A DNA stretch of 60,918 bases, taken from Streptococcus australis (GTDB lineage Bacteria; Bacillota; Bacilli; Lactobacillales; Streptococcaceae). Where the stretch lies: assembly GCF_019930045.1 (NCBI RefSeq), contig NZ_JAHZQQ010000006.1, positions 1 to 60,918 on the forward strand, given 5' to 3'. This document shows, piece by piece, positions 1 through 7,961 of this stretch. The number at the start of each line of letters is the position of its first letter. Position 1 is the first letter of the stretch. The notes beneath the pieces were generated by a model. The model had not been told where the DNA came from and ran no database searches. It saw only the letters and a program-made list of their open reading frames with translations. A program made the position numbers and the translations under genes.

Positions 1-120
1 CTAGCTCAAACAGCTGGAAGAACACTCGCTTAATCAGAGGAATGACTTTGTTGCACTTGACTTGACAATTGGGGATTCTTTTATTTTCTGTATTGTTTCT
101 ACATTATAACACAAAATACT

Positions 121-300
121 ATGGATAAGCATAATATTCAAGGCGCCACACCAGCCAAACAGGCTAGAATATCTATCAAAGCTATTTCAGAAGCACTTAC
201 TCATAGTGACATCCAAATAACGAAGACTTATGTCAATACTACTGAAACAGTAAATCAAACAGCAGGAGAAATAGCCTTTAGAAGTCTCAAAAAGCAATAG
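121..300 (+). pseudogene. Tyrosine recombinase (integrase) C-terminal relic
   Basis: A 59-codon open stretch ends in a segment that reads like the last part of a phage/ICE tyrosine recombinase: an ALTHSDIQ segment (family: LGHSDIxTT) followed ten residues later by the TYVN segment that would hold the nucleophilic tyrosine. Everything upstream of this (core-binding domain, catalytic Arg and Lys) is absent, so it cannot be active. It sits 80 bp from a duplicated rpsI 3' end, which is where an integrase for this target would be expected. The start codon at 121 is arbitrary; this is a fragment, not a gene. Identification rests on a short motif. Confidence 0.55.
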
Positions 301-321
301 GGTGAACTTTAGTTTTTTGAA

Positions 322-358
322 CAAAAAAAGACATCCAAGAGAAAATTCTTGAATGTCT
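322..358 (-). terminator. Intrinsic terminator behind the displaced rpsI 3' end
   Basis: The arms 329-340 and 347-358 form a 12-bp stem with one mismatch. On the minus strand the stem is followed by a run of seven T. It lies just past the duplicated rpsI tail (384-434) in the reading direction of rpsI, so it is probably the terminator that once served, or travelled with, an rpsI 3' end. Confidence 0.7.
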
Positions 359-383
359 GTAAACGTTGATATAATCGTGTTGA

Positions 384-434
384 TTAACGTTTTGAGAATT
401 GTGATGCTTTACGAGCTTTTTTCAAGCCTGGTTT
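384..434 (-). repeat. Duplicated rpsI 3' end (attachment-site remnant)
   Basis: These 51 bp match the end of rpsI (3595-3645) at 43 of 51 positions. Read on the minus strand they encode [16 protein letters not shown] and a stop, which is exactly the C-terminus of S9, with only synonymous differences. Integrative elements that insert in the 3' end of a ribosomal protein gene bring a replacement end and displace the old one; this is the footprint expected of that. The two copies bound a 3.2 kb island. Confidence 0.8.
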
Positions 435-815
435 GGAAAGTATGGGTTTCAGTTGAATTAAAAACAGCGTAATATCAAGGGTTTTCAGAACGATATCTAC
501 TTTTTAATTTCATAAAATTTGAATCAATATTTTTTAAATAGGGGAATAGTTCAGTTCTGTATGCATTTATATAATACACCTACAAAGCTTATTATATCAG
601 ATTTTTCCCAGTTTTAGAAAATAGGTAGAGATTAAAACAACATCTAGATTTTACAAAAATTCTTGATCAAACAACCTTTACAACGAGTTGACGTATTTAT
701 AAATAAAAGGAATCGCTATCAAAAATTGGTTTATTTTCAATTTGGAATTTACACAAATTTTCGGACAATTGGAGCAAGTAGTATTACTATAAAGTATTAT
801 AAATAGTGATAGGAG
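435..815. other. AT-rich intergenic stretch, no gene seen
   Basis: About 380 bp, strongly AT-rich, with stops in all frames. No convincing promoter, terminator or RNA motif was seen. It separates the displaced rpsI tail from the 3' end of the toxin operon and probably belongs to the island. Confidence 0.5.
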
Positions 816-1142
816 TTAAACCTTCTTCTTTTCTTTTTCAAGAGATTCCATGCTTTTATTGTAAAGTTTATTTTCTTCCTGATATGTTTGACTTAATCTA
901 GTTTCAAACCTAGAAATTCTCTTTTCAAAATTATCTCTATTTTCTTCTAATTGCCGCAATTCATGTATTGGAAGTTCTTGATGATGTTTATGACAATAGG
1001 AGATGATAAAGTCAGTCATATCTTCAGATAGTCTTTTTGCATCTCGCTTCATATCTTGATAATCTAATTCATAATCTGCTACTTTCCTTCTAAAAGCTTG
1101 ATGATCACTCTCAACTTTACTAATTTTATCATTAATATTCAT
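816..1142 (-). CDS. Small coiled-coil T7SS partner protein (DUF3958-like)
   Basis: The protein is 108 residues, almost entirely charged helix with heptad-like spacing, no signal peptide and no membrane segment. It resembles the DUF3958-type small proteins encoded beside type VII substrates in Firmicutes. It is the last gene of a four-gene operon, 8 bp after the 98-residue gene. In the S. aureus TslA system two small helical proteins (TlaA1 and TlaA2) stack on the substrate's helical C-terminal domain to form the secretion signal; this gene and its neighbour are the matching pair by size, helicity and position. The family assignment is from general appearance and is moderately secure; the role is inferred. 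Confidence 0.65.
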   Translation of the reverse strand: MNINDKISKVESDHQAFRRKVADYELDYQDMKRDAKRLSEDMTDFIISYCHKHHQELPIHELRQLEENRDNFEKRISRFETRLSQTYQEENKLYNKSMESLEKEKKKV

Positions 1143-1150
1143 GAATTCTC

Positions 1151-1447
1151 CTAAAGTATTGGACTGGTAAGATCAGGTTTAGGCACTTCAGTTAAAATCT
1201 TGTTGATGGCATCAGCAGCACCACCTGTTAATCCTCCTTCTAGGGAAGCAGGTACTTGAGAAATAGCAAAATTTTGCATTTTAAACGCCTGATTAGCCAG
1301 CCATGTTTGTAAAATAGCTCCTTCAGCCATTAGGGCAGCTTTTGTTGCTGAAACTAGGGCCTGGATTGCTAATCGTTCTTGAACTTTCATGTATTCAGTT
1401 TTTATGCGCTCTGCTTCTAATCGATCTTCAGTATTCGGTTCAATCAT
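1151..1447 (-). CDS. Small helical T7SS partner protein
   Basis: The protein is 98 residues, helical, rich in Ala and Leu, with a Gly-rich turn (LEGGLTGGAA, about 69-78) near the end. It has no Cys, signal peptide or membrane span. It starts 13 bp after the lipase-like gene and ends 8 bp before the 108-residue gene, so the three are co-transcribed. WXG100-like and Lap-type targeting partners of type VII substrates are of this size and character. By position it is the counterpart of one of the TlaA partners of S. aureus TslA. A WXG motif is not present, and I did not recognise a named family with certainty. Confidence 0.6.
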   Translation of the reverse strand: MIEPNTEDRLEAERIKTEYMKVQERLAIQALVSATKAALMAEGAILQTWLANQAFKMQNFAISQVPASLEGGLTGGAADAINKILTEVPKPDLTSPIL

Positions 1448-1460
1448 TCATTAACTCCTT

Positions 1461-2852
1461 TTAATTGCTAAAAATCTTGGCCCCTATTTGATCACTTTCA
1501 ATAATTCTATCAGCAACTTTATTCAGATTATCTGAAATTTGAGACATTCTATTCTTATAATCGCTTGCTGAAGTGATCGTTTTTGTCTCTTTCCCACTGT
1601 TCCATGCAGTATCCAAACTTAGTTCAGATAATAGAGCCTCTACTTCACTAGATGGTAAGTGACGAGCAATACTATATGCTTCAGTTTTAAGGGATGAAAT
1701 TTTTTGAGAGACATTTTCCTTTGCAGATTCAATTTTTGATTTAATTTCTTCCTCGTAAACCTCAGCTTGAAGTTTCGTGGTTTCCGCACTTACTCGGACC
1801 AATTCTTCTCTTAAACTAATTTTTTTACTACCAGAACTAGTCTTTAAGGAATCCTTTAATTCTTTGATTTGTTTGATATTTAAAGAAATCAAATCTTGTT
1901 TAGTTGGCTCAGGAGCGAAGTCTCCATAATTCTTTAAATACTCACGAACATAGTATTCAGGAGTCACCTTGTCCATTTCTAAACCATAATTATAAATTGA
2001 ATTTGTAAACTGAGGATTTCTTGCTTTATATTCTGCTATCTTACGAACCTGCTTTTCTGTCATACCAGAGGCAAAACGATTACGTTTATAATACCAGTCA
2101 ACGTCTAAAGCGTTTCCCTTCATATGTGGTGTCCTAGGTGAATGTCCATCTTCGTCACCAACAACTTCAAACATCATTGTTTTTCCGTAGGGAACAGCAC
2201 CACCATTACCATCAAGTTTAACAACATCACGCCGACTATCTCTATAAATAGTCGCGTTTTTATTAAGATAGGCAACTTGTTCTTTTGATATACCGCCTGT
2301 GTCAACTGCTTTTTTGGCAGCAAAATCCATGAAATTTGTAACTTTAATAGTTCGATTTTCTTTAAGACCATACTTTGAAGCTGTATAGGCAACTCCTGGA
2401 CCTGATTGACTATGACCAGACATGTTAGAGATTACAGCATTTTTATCTTTGGATTCAATCTTCTGTTGTGTATCTAAGTAAAATTTATCAATATCCTTTG
2501 CCTGAGCCGTCAACCCAAATACTGTAGAACCTATGGCATTTGAAAAGGAAAACGTAATATCGAAATCTTTTTTCCAAAAATAACCTTGCTCATCAAAATA
2601 CTTTAAATGTTCAAAAGGAATCTGTGTTCCAGCAACAACTATTGTTGTTTCTTTATAATTTGGATTCTCCCCTTTTTCATTATCAACAGGCACAACTGCC
2701 AATGCTTGAGTTGTAGCATCCATACTGTTAACGATTTGGAAATATCTCACCTCATCATTTATATAATACTTTATTACCTTACCAGGCTTTTCCCTGACCT
2801 TACTTTTAAGCCCTAACTGTAAGTTCTGTACTTCTTCATCAGACAAAGCCAT
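1461..2852 (-). CDS. Reverse-domain type VII lipase toxin (TslA-like)
   Basis: This 463-residue protein has a serine-hydrolase nucleophile elbow, GHSQSG at 146-151 (Ser148), within an N-terminal alpha/beta-hydrolase-like domain of about 320 residues. A downstream PHMKG histidine segment could hold the catalytic His. From about 325 onward it becomes a long helical region with charged repeats ending in SDQIGAKIFSN, like an LXG domain placed at the wrong end. That order (enzyme first, helical targeting domain last) is the hallmark of S. aureus TslA, a phospholipase A exported by the type VII system. It has no Sec signal peptide. It begins 2 bp after the immunity candidate and is followed by two small helical genes. 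No T7SS core gene lies in this window, so export would use a system elsewhere. Confidence 0.7.
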   Translation of the reverse strand: MALSDEEVQNLQLGLKSKVREKPGKVIKYYINDEVRYFQIVNSMDATTQALAVVPVDNEKGENPNYKETTIVVAGTQIPFEHLKYFDEQGYFWKKDFDITFSFSNAIGSTVFGLTAQAKDIDKFYLDTQQKIESKDKNAVISNMSGHSQSGPGVAYTASKYGLKENRTIKVTNFMDFAAKKAVDTGGISKEQVAYLNKNATIYRDSRRDVVKLDGNGGAVPYGKTMMFEVVGDEDGHSPRTPHMKGNALDVDWYYKRNRFASGMTEKQVRKIAEYKARNPQFTNSIYNYGLEMDKVTPEYYVREYLKNYGDFAPEPTKQDLISLNIKQIKELKDSLKTSSGSKKISLREELVRVSAETTKLQAEVYEEEIKSKIESAKENVSQKISSLKTEAYSIARHLPSSEVEALLSELSLDTAWNSGKETKTITSASDYKNRMSQISDNLNKVADRIIESDQIGAKIFSN

Positions 2853-2853
2853 A

Positions 2854-3444
2854 TCATTCGTCTCCTTTGCTTAGCTCAACATTATAAATGATTTCAGCTT
2901 CAGGACTCCCTTTACTATCCTTCACAACTCCTTTTAACTGACCATCTTCTACTAATAATTCGATATTTCCATCTATAAAAGGCTGTTTGGTCAGTTTAAC
3001 TTCATTAGGTAAATGTTGTTCTTTGGAAACATCAATAAATTTCCCATTTGAGTCCTTTAATTCTATAACTTCATTCCCATCTCCATCAAAATCTACTATT
3101 ATATGTGAGACGATACCAATGTCACTTGAGATTACATTTTTAACTTCAGTACCAAGAGTAGCTTCATTTCCGTGCTTATCATAAATAGTGGGACGGATAT
3201 AGACATTTGAGAAAGTTGATCCTTCCTCAGTAACGTAGATTGGGGAAAACTCAATCTTTTCAACCCCTGAGTAATGCTCTTTTATATAAGTTCCTAGTTG
3301 TTCTTCTAGCAAACGAAAGCCATGCTGATAGAGTTTGGCTGTTTTGGGACCAAGATTTGGTTTAGTCAGCTTGTTATACATATATGTTCCTCCAAATATA
3401 AGAATGATTACAATAGCAATTATTTTAGTAACCTTATTTCTCAT
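2854..3444 (-). CDS. Membrane-anchored immunity candidate for the lipase toxin
   Basis: The first gene of the toxin operon. I chose the ATG at 3444 (196 residues) because a strong GGAGG lies 6 bp upstream; in-frame starts exist at 3477 and 3489. The N-terminus is MRNKVTKII followed by one hydrophobic segment (about 5-20) and a polar extracytoplasmic domain of about 170 residues containing an acidic FDGDGNEVIEL stretch. S. aureus TslA is neutralised by the lipoprotein TilA, so an outward-facing membrane-anchored protein encoded just before the lipase fits an immunity role. There is no lipobox Cys here, so the anchor would be an uncleaved helix. Function is inferred from context. Confidence 0.6.
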   Translation of the reverse strand: MRNKVTKIIAIVIILIFGGTYMYNKLTKPNLGPKTAKLYQHGFRLLEEQLGTYIKEHYSGVEKIEFSPIYVTEEGSTFSNVYIRPTIYDKHGNEATLGTEVKNVISSDIGIVSHIIVDFDGDGNEVIELKDSNGKFIDVSKEQHLPNEVKLTKQPFIDGNIELLVEDGQLKGVVKDSKGSPEAEIIYNVELSKGDE

Positions 3445-3542
3445 TAGTCGCCTCCGATCTAATTGATTATCCACCATTTTTTCATGCAACTATATTACTT
3501 ATTATAACATAATTCCCAATTTGTAACATTTAGCCAAACAGA

Positions 3543-3575
3543 AAAGCATCCCGTATTTTTGATACGAAATGCTTT
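3543..3575 (-). terminator. rpsI intrinsic terminator
   Basis: AAAGCAT-CGTAT pairs with ATACG-ATGCTTT (3543-3556 with 3562-3575, internal loops of two bases each), followed on the minus strand by TTTTCTGTTT. It lies 20 bp past the rpsI stop codon and would end the rplM-rpsI transcript before it enters the island. Confidence 0.75.
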
Positions 3576-3594
3576 CAATAAGTGTAAATAAGTT

Positions 3595-3987
3595 TTAACG
3601 TTTACTAAATTGTGATGCTTTACGAGCTTTCTTAAGACCTGGTTTCTTACGCTCAACTTTACGTGAGTCACGTGTAAGAAGTCCTGCGCGTTTCAATGAA
3701 TCGCGGAAGTCTGGGTCTACTTGAAGAAGGGCACGAGCGATACCGTGACGGATAGCTCCTGCTTGACCAGCGTATCCACCACCTACAACGTTAACGAAAA
3801 CGTCGTATGAACCTACAGTTGAAGTAACTGCGAATGGTTGGTTGATGACCAAACGAAGGTCAGCGTGTGGGATGTACTCTTCAACATCTTTTTTGTTAAC
3901 AGTGATTTTACCAGTTCCTGGAACAAGGCGAACGCGTGCAACAGCGTTTTTACGACGTCCAGTACCTGCATATTGTGCTTGTGACAT
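3595..3987 (-). CDS. rpsI: 30S ribosomal protein S9
   Basis: The protein is 130 residues, full length for bacterial S9. It starts [19 protein letters not shown] and ends in the basic tail [12 protein letters not shown] that reaches toward the P-site tRNA. It lies 18 bp after rplM, the conserved rplM-rpsI operon order. Its last 16 codons are duplicated at 384-434, which marks this 3' end as the integration target of a mobile element; the codons of the present tail may therefore be element-derived. Expression is expected from the rplM promoter and leader. Confidence 0.98.
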   Translation of the reverse strand: MSQAQYAGTGRRKNAVARVRLVPGTGKITVNKKDVEEYIPHADLRLVINQPFAVTSTVGSYDVFVNVVGGGYAGQAGAIRHGIARALLQVDPDFRDSLKRAGLLTRDSRKVERKKPGLKKARKASQFSKR

Positions 3988-4005
3988 ACTTTATTGTTCC
4001 TTTCC

Positions 4006-4452
4006 TTAGATAAGTCCTGAAATATCAAGAACTTCTGGCTGTTGTGCAGCGTGAGTGTGCTCAGCTCCAACGAATACTTTCAATTTCATACCTTGAGCGC
4101 GGCCAAGAGTATTGTGTGGAAGCATACCTTTAACTGATTTCTCGATCAAACGAACTGCATTTTTAGAACGAAGTTCACCAGCAGAGATTGATTTCAATCC
4201 ACCTGGGTGGTTTGAGTGAGTGTAGTAGATCTTATCAGTTGCTTTTTTACCAGTCAATTTAACTTTTTCAGCATTGATAACGATTACGAAGTCACCTGTA
4301 TCAGTGTGTGGTGTGAATGTTGGTTTGTTTTTTCCGCGAAGCACGCTAGCAACAACTGCTGAAAGGCGTCCAAGAGGTACATCAGTTGCGTCAACAACGT
4401 ACCATTTGCGTTCTACTTGGCCTGGTTTAGCCATGAATGTAGTTTTGTTCAT
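4006..4452 (-). CDS. rplM: 50S ribosomal protein L13
   Basis: The protein is 148 residues, the usual length, with the conserved N-terminus [29 protein letters not shown] and the [22 protein letters not shown] segment that binds 23S rRNA. It is an early assembly protein of the large subunit. It is the first gene of the rplM-rpsI operon, preceded by a ~110-nt structured leader that looks like the L13 autoregulatory leader and by a clear sigma-A promoter at 4562-4591. Confidence 0.98.
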   Translation of the reverse strand: MNKTTFMAKPGQVERKWYVVDATDVPLGRLSAVVASVLRGKNKPTFTPHTDTGDFVIVINAEKVKLTGKKATDKIYYTHSNHPGGLKSISAGELRSKNAVRLIEKSVKGMLPHNTLGRAQGMKLKVFVGAEHTHAAQQPEVLDISGLI

Positions 4453-4464
4453 GATTTCTCCTAT

Positions 4465-4561
4465 ATGAATGTCGTTTTTGTTTACAGGGCGGATGTTCCG
4501 GTCCGCAAGTTATTTGAAAGGTTCCGGGGCCTTACAAATGGGGTAAACAATACCGCCTACT
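4465..4561 (-). promoter_or_regulatory. L13 (rplM) leader structure
   Basis: On the minus strand the 5' untranslated region contains two small hairpins with the same loop motif: AAGG-CCCCGGAA-CCTT and GCGGA-CCGGAACA-TCCGC, both presenting CCGGAA. Bacillota rplM transcripts carry an L13 leader to which L13 binds to limit its own synthesis. The position, right between promoter and start codon, fits. I assign it by place and shape, not by a covariance search. Confidence 0.65.
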
Positions 4562-4591
4562 ATTGTATCAAATTTTTTAAATAAAAGTCAA
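4562..4591 (-). promoter_or_regulatory. rplM-rpsI promoter
   Basis: On the minus strand TTGACT (4586-4591) and TACAAT (4562-4567) are 18 bp apart, in an AT-rich background. Confidence 0.7.
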
Positions 4592-4604
4592 CCGATTTGA
4601 AAAA

Positions 4605-5468
4605 TTATTTGCGATTTTCTTTTCCTATCACAAAGCCGATGAGAGAATTAGGACCGACGTGGGCAGCAATGACTGGCCCTAGTGGCATAATCAAGACTTG
4701 GGAGATGGCCGGATTCTCCAACAATTGAGCCTTGAGCTCTTCTGCTCCTGCCAAATCATCTGTATAGGATACCAAGGCTGTGCTGTGGCCGATATCTTCC
4801 TGGATGAGGGTGAGCATTTCCCGCATGGCTTTTTTACGTCCGCGTACCTTAGCGATTGGAGCTAACTTGCCTTCTTCATCAATCCAAAGAAGGGGTTTGA
4901 TGTTGACCAAGCTTCCGACGATGGCTGAACTCTTAGAAAGACGTCCGCCACGCATAAGATGGTAGAGATCATCCACCAAGAAATAGGTCCGCAACTTAGG
5001 AGCCACTTCCATCAGTTCTTCCTTAACTTGATCCAAACTCTTGCCGGCATCACGCGCCTCAACTGCTAGCATAGACAAGTAGCCTTCTCCTATCCCTGCA
5101 GCTTTTGGATCGATGATTTCGATGACAGCTTCTGGGTAGTCTTCAAGGACCAAGTCTCTTGCCATGACCGCACTCTGGTAGGTCCCTGACAAAACTGAAG
5201 AAAAGGCGATATAGAGGAGATTTTCCTTGCGTTGAGCGTAGCCTTTGAAAATCTCTTGGAATTGCCCAACATTGACCTGACTGGTCGTTGGTTTAGCACC
5301 CTTTTGCATTTCTGCTAATAATTGGGGGCTGGTGAGTTTGTCTGGACCTACTGTCTCATAATGAGTCCCATCGATTTGGATTGACAAACCGACGATCTCT
5401 ACATCATGCTCCAGTGCCCATCTTTCATCTAAATCTGCAGTTGAATCTGTTAAAATTTTAAAGGTCAT
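4605..5468 (-). CDS. DegV family fatty-acid-binding protein
   Basis: The protein is 287 residues with the DegV hallmarks TDSTADL near the N-terminus (7-13), the [14 protein letters not shown] segment that positions the fatty-acid carboxylate, and the [22 protein letters not shown] segment. Proteins of this family bind a fatty acid and present it to the FakA kinase; FakB-type partners feed exogenous fatty acids into phospholipid synthesis. Its ATG overlaps the stop of rae1 by 4 bp, so translation is coupled in the rlmB-rae1-degV operon. It has no signal peptide. Which fatty acid it prefers cannot be read from sequence. Confidence 0.92.
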   Translation of the reverse strand: MTFKILTDSTADLDERWALEHDVEIVGLSIQIDGTHYETVGPDKLTSPQLLAEMQKGAKPTTSQVNVGQFQEIFKGYAQRKENLLYIAFSSVLSGTYQSAVMARDLVLEDYPEAVIEIIDPKAAGIGEGYLSMLAVEARDAGKSLDQVKEELMEVAPKLRTYFLVDDLYHLMRGGRLSKSSAIVGSLVNIKPLLWIDEEGKLAPIAKVRGRKKAMREMLTLIQEDIGHSTALVSYTDDLAGAEELKAQLLENPAISQVLIMPLGPVIAAHVGPNSLIGFVIGKENRK

Positions 5469-5980
5469 TTACTTGCTCCCATCTCTTTTTGTAGTTGACG
5501 TAGGCCCTCTTGGTCAAAAGGTCGTATCGGTGGTTTTTGATCGTTGACGGCTCCTCGCGCCTGGTTCAAGTCGGCCTTGACAACGGCAACTCTCTTCTCC
5601 AGCTCACGCGCCGAAACACGAAGTGCTCCTTGAGCAAAGACCGTCCATTGCTCATTCAAGTCACTCGTCACGACGGATACTTGGTGAAGGGGTGTATTGA
5701 GCTCTGCTGCCAAACGTTCAATGTAGTCATCGGCGGTCTCCTCCTCCGCTGTGAAGACCACTTGGACCTGAAATTCTTCATAGGTCTGGCGAATCCCTGG
5801 CATGTATTGGGCATCAAAGACACAAATCACGCGAATGCCTTCAAAGCTGGCATAGTGGCTCAGCTTCTCTAAGAGGATCGTTCGTGCAGCATCCAGCTCA
5901 CTCTTCTTAAAGAGTTGGCGGGTCTCCTGCCAGAAGGCAATCATGTTGTAGCCATCCACTAACAAGATCTTTTCTTTCAT
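5465..5980 (-). CDS. rae1: Rae1/YacP-type NYN-domain ribonuclease
   Basis: The protein is 171 residues and begins with [17 protein letters not shown], the PIN-like NYN signature whose Asp binds metal. Further acidic positions are in [14 protein letters not shown] and VVTSDL. B. subtilis Rae1 (YacP) enters the ribosomal A site and cuts mRNA during translation. The gene sits 30 bp after rlmB, an association with 23S rRNA methyltransferase that is common in Bacillota, and overlaps degV. Ribosome-linked RNA turnover is the likely role; the substrate in streptococci is not established by the sequence. Confidence 0.88.
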   Translation of the reverse strand: MKEKILLVDGYNMIAFWQETRQLFKKSELDAARTILLEKLSHYASFEGIRVICVFDAQYMPGIRQTYEEFQVQVVFTAEEETADDYIERLAAELNTPLHQVSVVTSDLNEQWTVFAQGALRVSARELEKRVAVVKADLNQARGAVNDQKPPIRPFDQEGLRQLQKEMGASK

Positions 5981-6010
5981 CGACTGCCTCCTTCCTACGA
6001 TTTTCCTCTA

Positions 6011-6739
6011 CTATAGTTTGTTGCGAAAGACCTCATACATAAGGATCGCTGCAGCGACACTGGCATTCAGACTTTGGACATGCCCCTGCATCGGAATAGT
6101 AATCATTTCATCCACTTGCTTTTTAATATTGGTCGAAATGCCCTTGCCTTCGTTTCCAATGATGAGGGCTAGCTTCCCACTGGTATTCCATTTGTGAGAA
6201 GGCGTCCCGTTCATATCGGTTCCAAAAATCCAAAAACCTGCTTCTTTGAGCTTATCCAAGGTTTGGCTAAGGTTGGTCACACGAGCAATGGGAACATGCT
6301 CCACTGCTCCAGTTGAGGTCTTGGCGACAACTGGGGTCACCCCAACAGCACGGTGCTTGGGAATGATGACTCCCGCTACCTGAGTAGCATCGGCTGTTCG
6401 GAGAATGGATCCTAAGTTATGCGGATCGGTCAAACCATCCAAAATCAAGAGCAGAGGATTGTCTTGATTAGCAACCTGGGTCAAGATCTCATTCAAGTCC
6501 GTATAGGCAAATTCCGAAACCCGCAAGACAAAACCTTGGTGGACAGCCCCTTCTGTCATCTCTTGCAAGGTCTTCTTAGGAGTCCAAGAAATGGACACCT
6601 TTTTATCTGCTGCCAGATCCTTGATTTTTTCTACATTTTTTCCACGCAAATCGTCCTGGATATACAATTTATTTCCTGTATTTGCAATCAGTGCTTCTGT
6701 GACGGCATGAACACCGTAAACAATATCGTTTTTTTCCAT
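6011..6739 (-). CDS. rlmB: 23S rRNA (guanosine-2251-2'-O)-methyltransferase
   Basis: A SPOUT-fold TrmH-type methyltransferase of 242 residues. I start it at 6739 (MEKNDIVYGVHAV), matching the family; an upstream in-frame Met at 6778 would add 13 atypical residues. An N-terminal substrate-binding domain (to about 75) is followed by the three SPOUT motifs: DGLTDPHNLGSILRTA, LIIGNEGKGIS and the IPMQGHVQSLNASVAAAI knot that binds S-adenosylmethionine. It modifies the P-loop of 23S rRNA. It heads the rlmB-rae1-degV operon and is divergent from the exporter-like gene at 6844. Confidence 0.95.
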   Translation of the reverse strand: MEKNDIVYGVHAVTEALIANTGNKLYIQDDLRGKNVEKIKDLAADKKVSISWTPKKTLQEMTEGAVHQGFVLRVSEFAYTDLNEILTQVANQDNPLLLILDGLTDPHNLGSILRTADATQVAGVIIPKHRAVGVTPVVAKTSTGAVEHVPIARVTNLSQTLDKLKEAGFWIFGTDMNGTPSHKWNTSGKLALIIGNEGKGISTNIKKQVDEMITIPMQGHVQSLNASVAAAILMYEVFRNKL

Positions 6740-6800
6740 GAAACTAGTATAACACAATTGCCATATCTGGTGAAACATTTGGAGTAGCCCAGTTTGCTTG

Positions 6801-6809
6801 TGGTATAAT
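6801..6809 (+). promoter_or_regulatory. Extended -10 promoter for the exporter-like gene
   Basis: TGGTATAAT is an extended -10 element 34 bp ahead of the ATG at 6844. No good -35 is visible. Confidence 0.5.
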
Positions 6810-6843
6810 AAAACTAGTTTAGAAAAAGGAAAGAATCCGCATT

Positions 6844-7809
6844 ATGCCACTTATTCACCGAACCATCAAGATGGTCCTCGCCACCTGTTTGGCCATCTTG
6901 CTTGCAGAGTTTTTAGGTCTGACCTACGCCACCTCTGCGGGGATCATTGCCATTCTCAGCATTAGCGATACCCGTAGAAGTACCGCCAAACTAGCCTATA
7001 ATCGCTTTATGTCCATGCTTCTTGCTCTCCTCCTTGGAAGCTTAGCCTTTCAGATTCTCGGCTTCAATCTCTGGGCCCTTGGTTTTTATCTGGCCACCTA
7101 TGTGCCCCTTGCTTTCCTACAAGGCTGGGAAATTGGTATCACGCCCAGCTCTGTCCTGGTTACCCATCTCCTGCTAGAAAAATCCACTTCACTTTCTTTA
7201 TTGGGAAATGAAGTAGCTATTTTCCTAATCGGAACCAGCTTTGCCCTCCTAGCCAATCTCTATATGCCTTCTCGACAGGAAGAAATTGATCGCTATCATG
7301 AAATTGTCGAGGAGCAACTCAAGAAAATTCTCTATCGCTTTGCAGAGTTTCTAGGAAAAGGAGATGGGAGCAACGATGCTAGCTTGATTCGTGAGCTAGA
7401 TACCATCTTAAAAGAAGCTCTCGATTTAGTCTATTTAGACCACTCCAATCACCTCTTCCATCAGACCAACTACCATATCCACTATTTTGAGATGCGCAAG
7501 CGCCAAAATAATATCCTGCGGGACATGGCCAATAATGTAAACAACTGCCAATTAGCTGCGAGCGAGAGTCTTATTTTGGCCCAACTCTTTGCTAAAACAG
7601 CCAGCCAGCTCAGTCAGGAAAATCCAGCCCAATTCCTACTTGACGAAATCAACCGCTATCTAGCAGTCTTCCGCGAGCGACCTCTCCCTCGATCTCGTCA
7701 AGAATTTGAAACCCGAGCGACCCTTCTGCAGCTCCTCCGGGATCTTGAAACCTTTATCTCCATCAAGGTGGAATTCTATCAAACCTACCTGAAGGAACTG
7801 CAAGCATAA
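6844..7809 (+). CDS. Aromatic acid exporter (ArAE/DUF939) family membrane protein
   Basis: The protein is 321 residues with about four to five hydrophobic helices in the first 150 residues, starting TIKMVLATCLAILLAEFLGLTYATSAGIIAILS. A soluble helical domain follows, with an HHIHYFEMRKRQNNIL-like segment typical of the DUF939 C-terminal domain. This FUSC-related family is annotated as putative aromatic acid exporters, but transport has not been shown for the Gram-positive branch. It is monocistronic, with its own extended -10 promoter and a terminator directly after it. The family is clear; the substrate is unknown. Confidence 0.85.
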   Translation: MPLIHRTIKMVLATCLAILLAEFLGLTYATSAGIIAILSISDTRRSTAKLAYNRFMSMLLALLLGSLAFQILGFNLWALGFYLATYVPLAFLQGWEIGITPSSVLVTHLLLEKSTSLSLLGNEVAIFLIGTSFALLANLYMPSRQEEIDRYHEIVEEQLKKILYRFAEFLGKGDGSNDASLIRELDTILKEALDLVYLDHSNHLFHQTNYHIHYFEMRKRQNNILRDMANNVNNCQLAASESLILAQLFAKTASQLSQENPAQFLLDEINRYLAVFRERPLPRSRQEFETRATLLQLLRDLETFISIKVEFYQTYLKELQA

Positions 7810-7822
7810 ACCCTTCTTTAGA

Positions 7823-7850
7823 GACTGGGAAGATTTTCCCAGCTCTTTTT
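7823..7850 (+). terminator. Terminator after the exporter-like gene
   Basis: CTGGGAA (7825-7831) pairs with TTTCCCAG ending at 7841, followed by CTCTTTTTCTTT. Confidence 0.8.
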
Positions 7851-7899
7851 CTTTGCCATCAATCTGTAACGAATTTCAAGAGAAAAACTTCCATATATA

Positions 7900-7928
7900 T
7901 TGAAAGCGCTGTCATAAAGTGTTATGAT
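7900..7928 (+). promoter_or_regulatory. Promoter with overlapping cre box for the surface carboxypeptidase
   Basis: TTGAAA (7900-7905) and TATGAT (7923-7928) are 17 bp apart. The 16 bases 7900-7915 match the CcpA cre consensus WTGNNARCGNWWWCAW at 15 of 16 positions, covering the -35. CcpA bound here should block transcription when preferred sugars are present. The match is seen; the regulation is inferred. Confidence 0.75.
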
Positions 7929-7961
7929 AGGGATATAGCAAATCAATAGGAGGTCATCACG

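Noticed and set aside
1..120. Possible partial gene at the window start
   Set aside because: No frame stays open with a recognisable protein, and the direction is unclear; it may be degraded element DNA.
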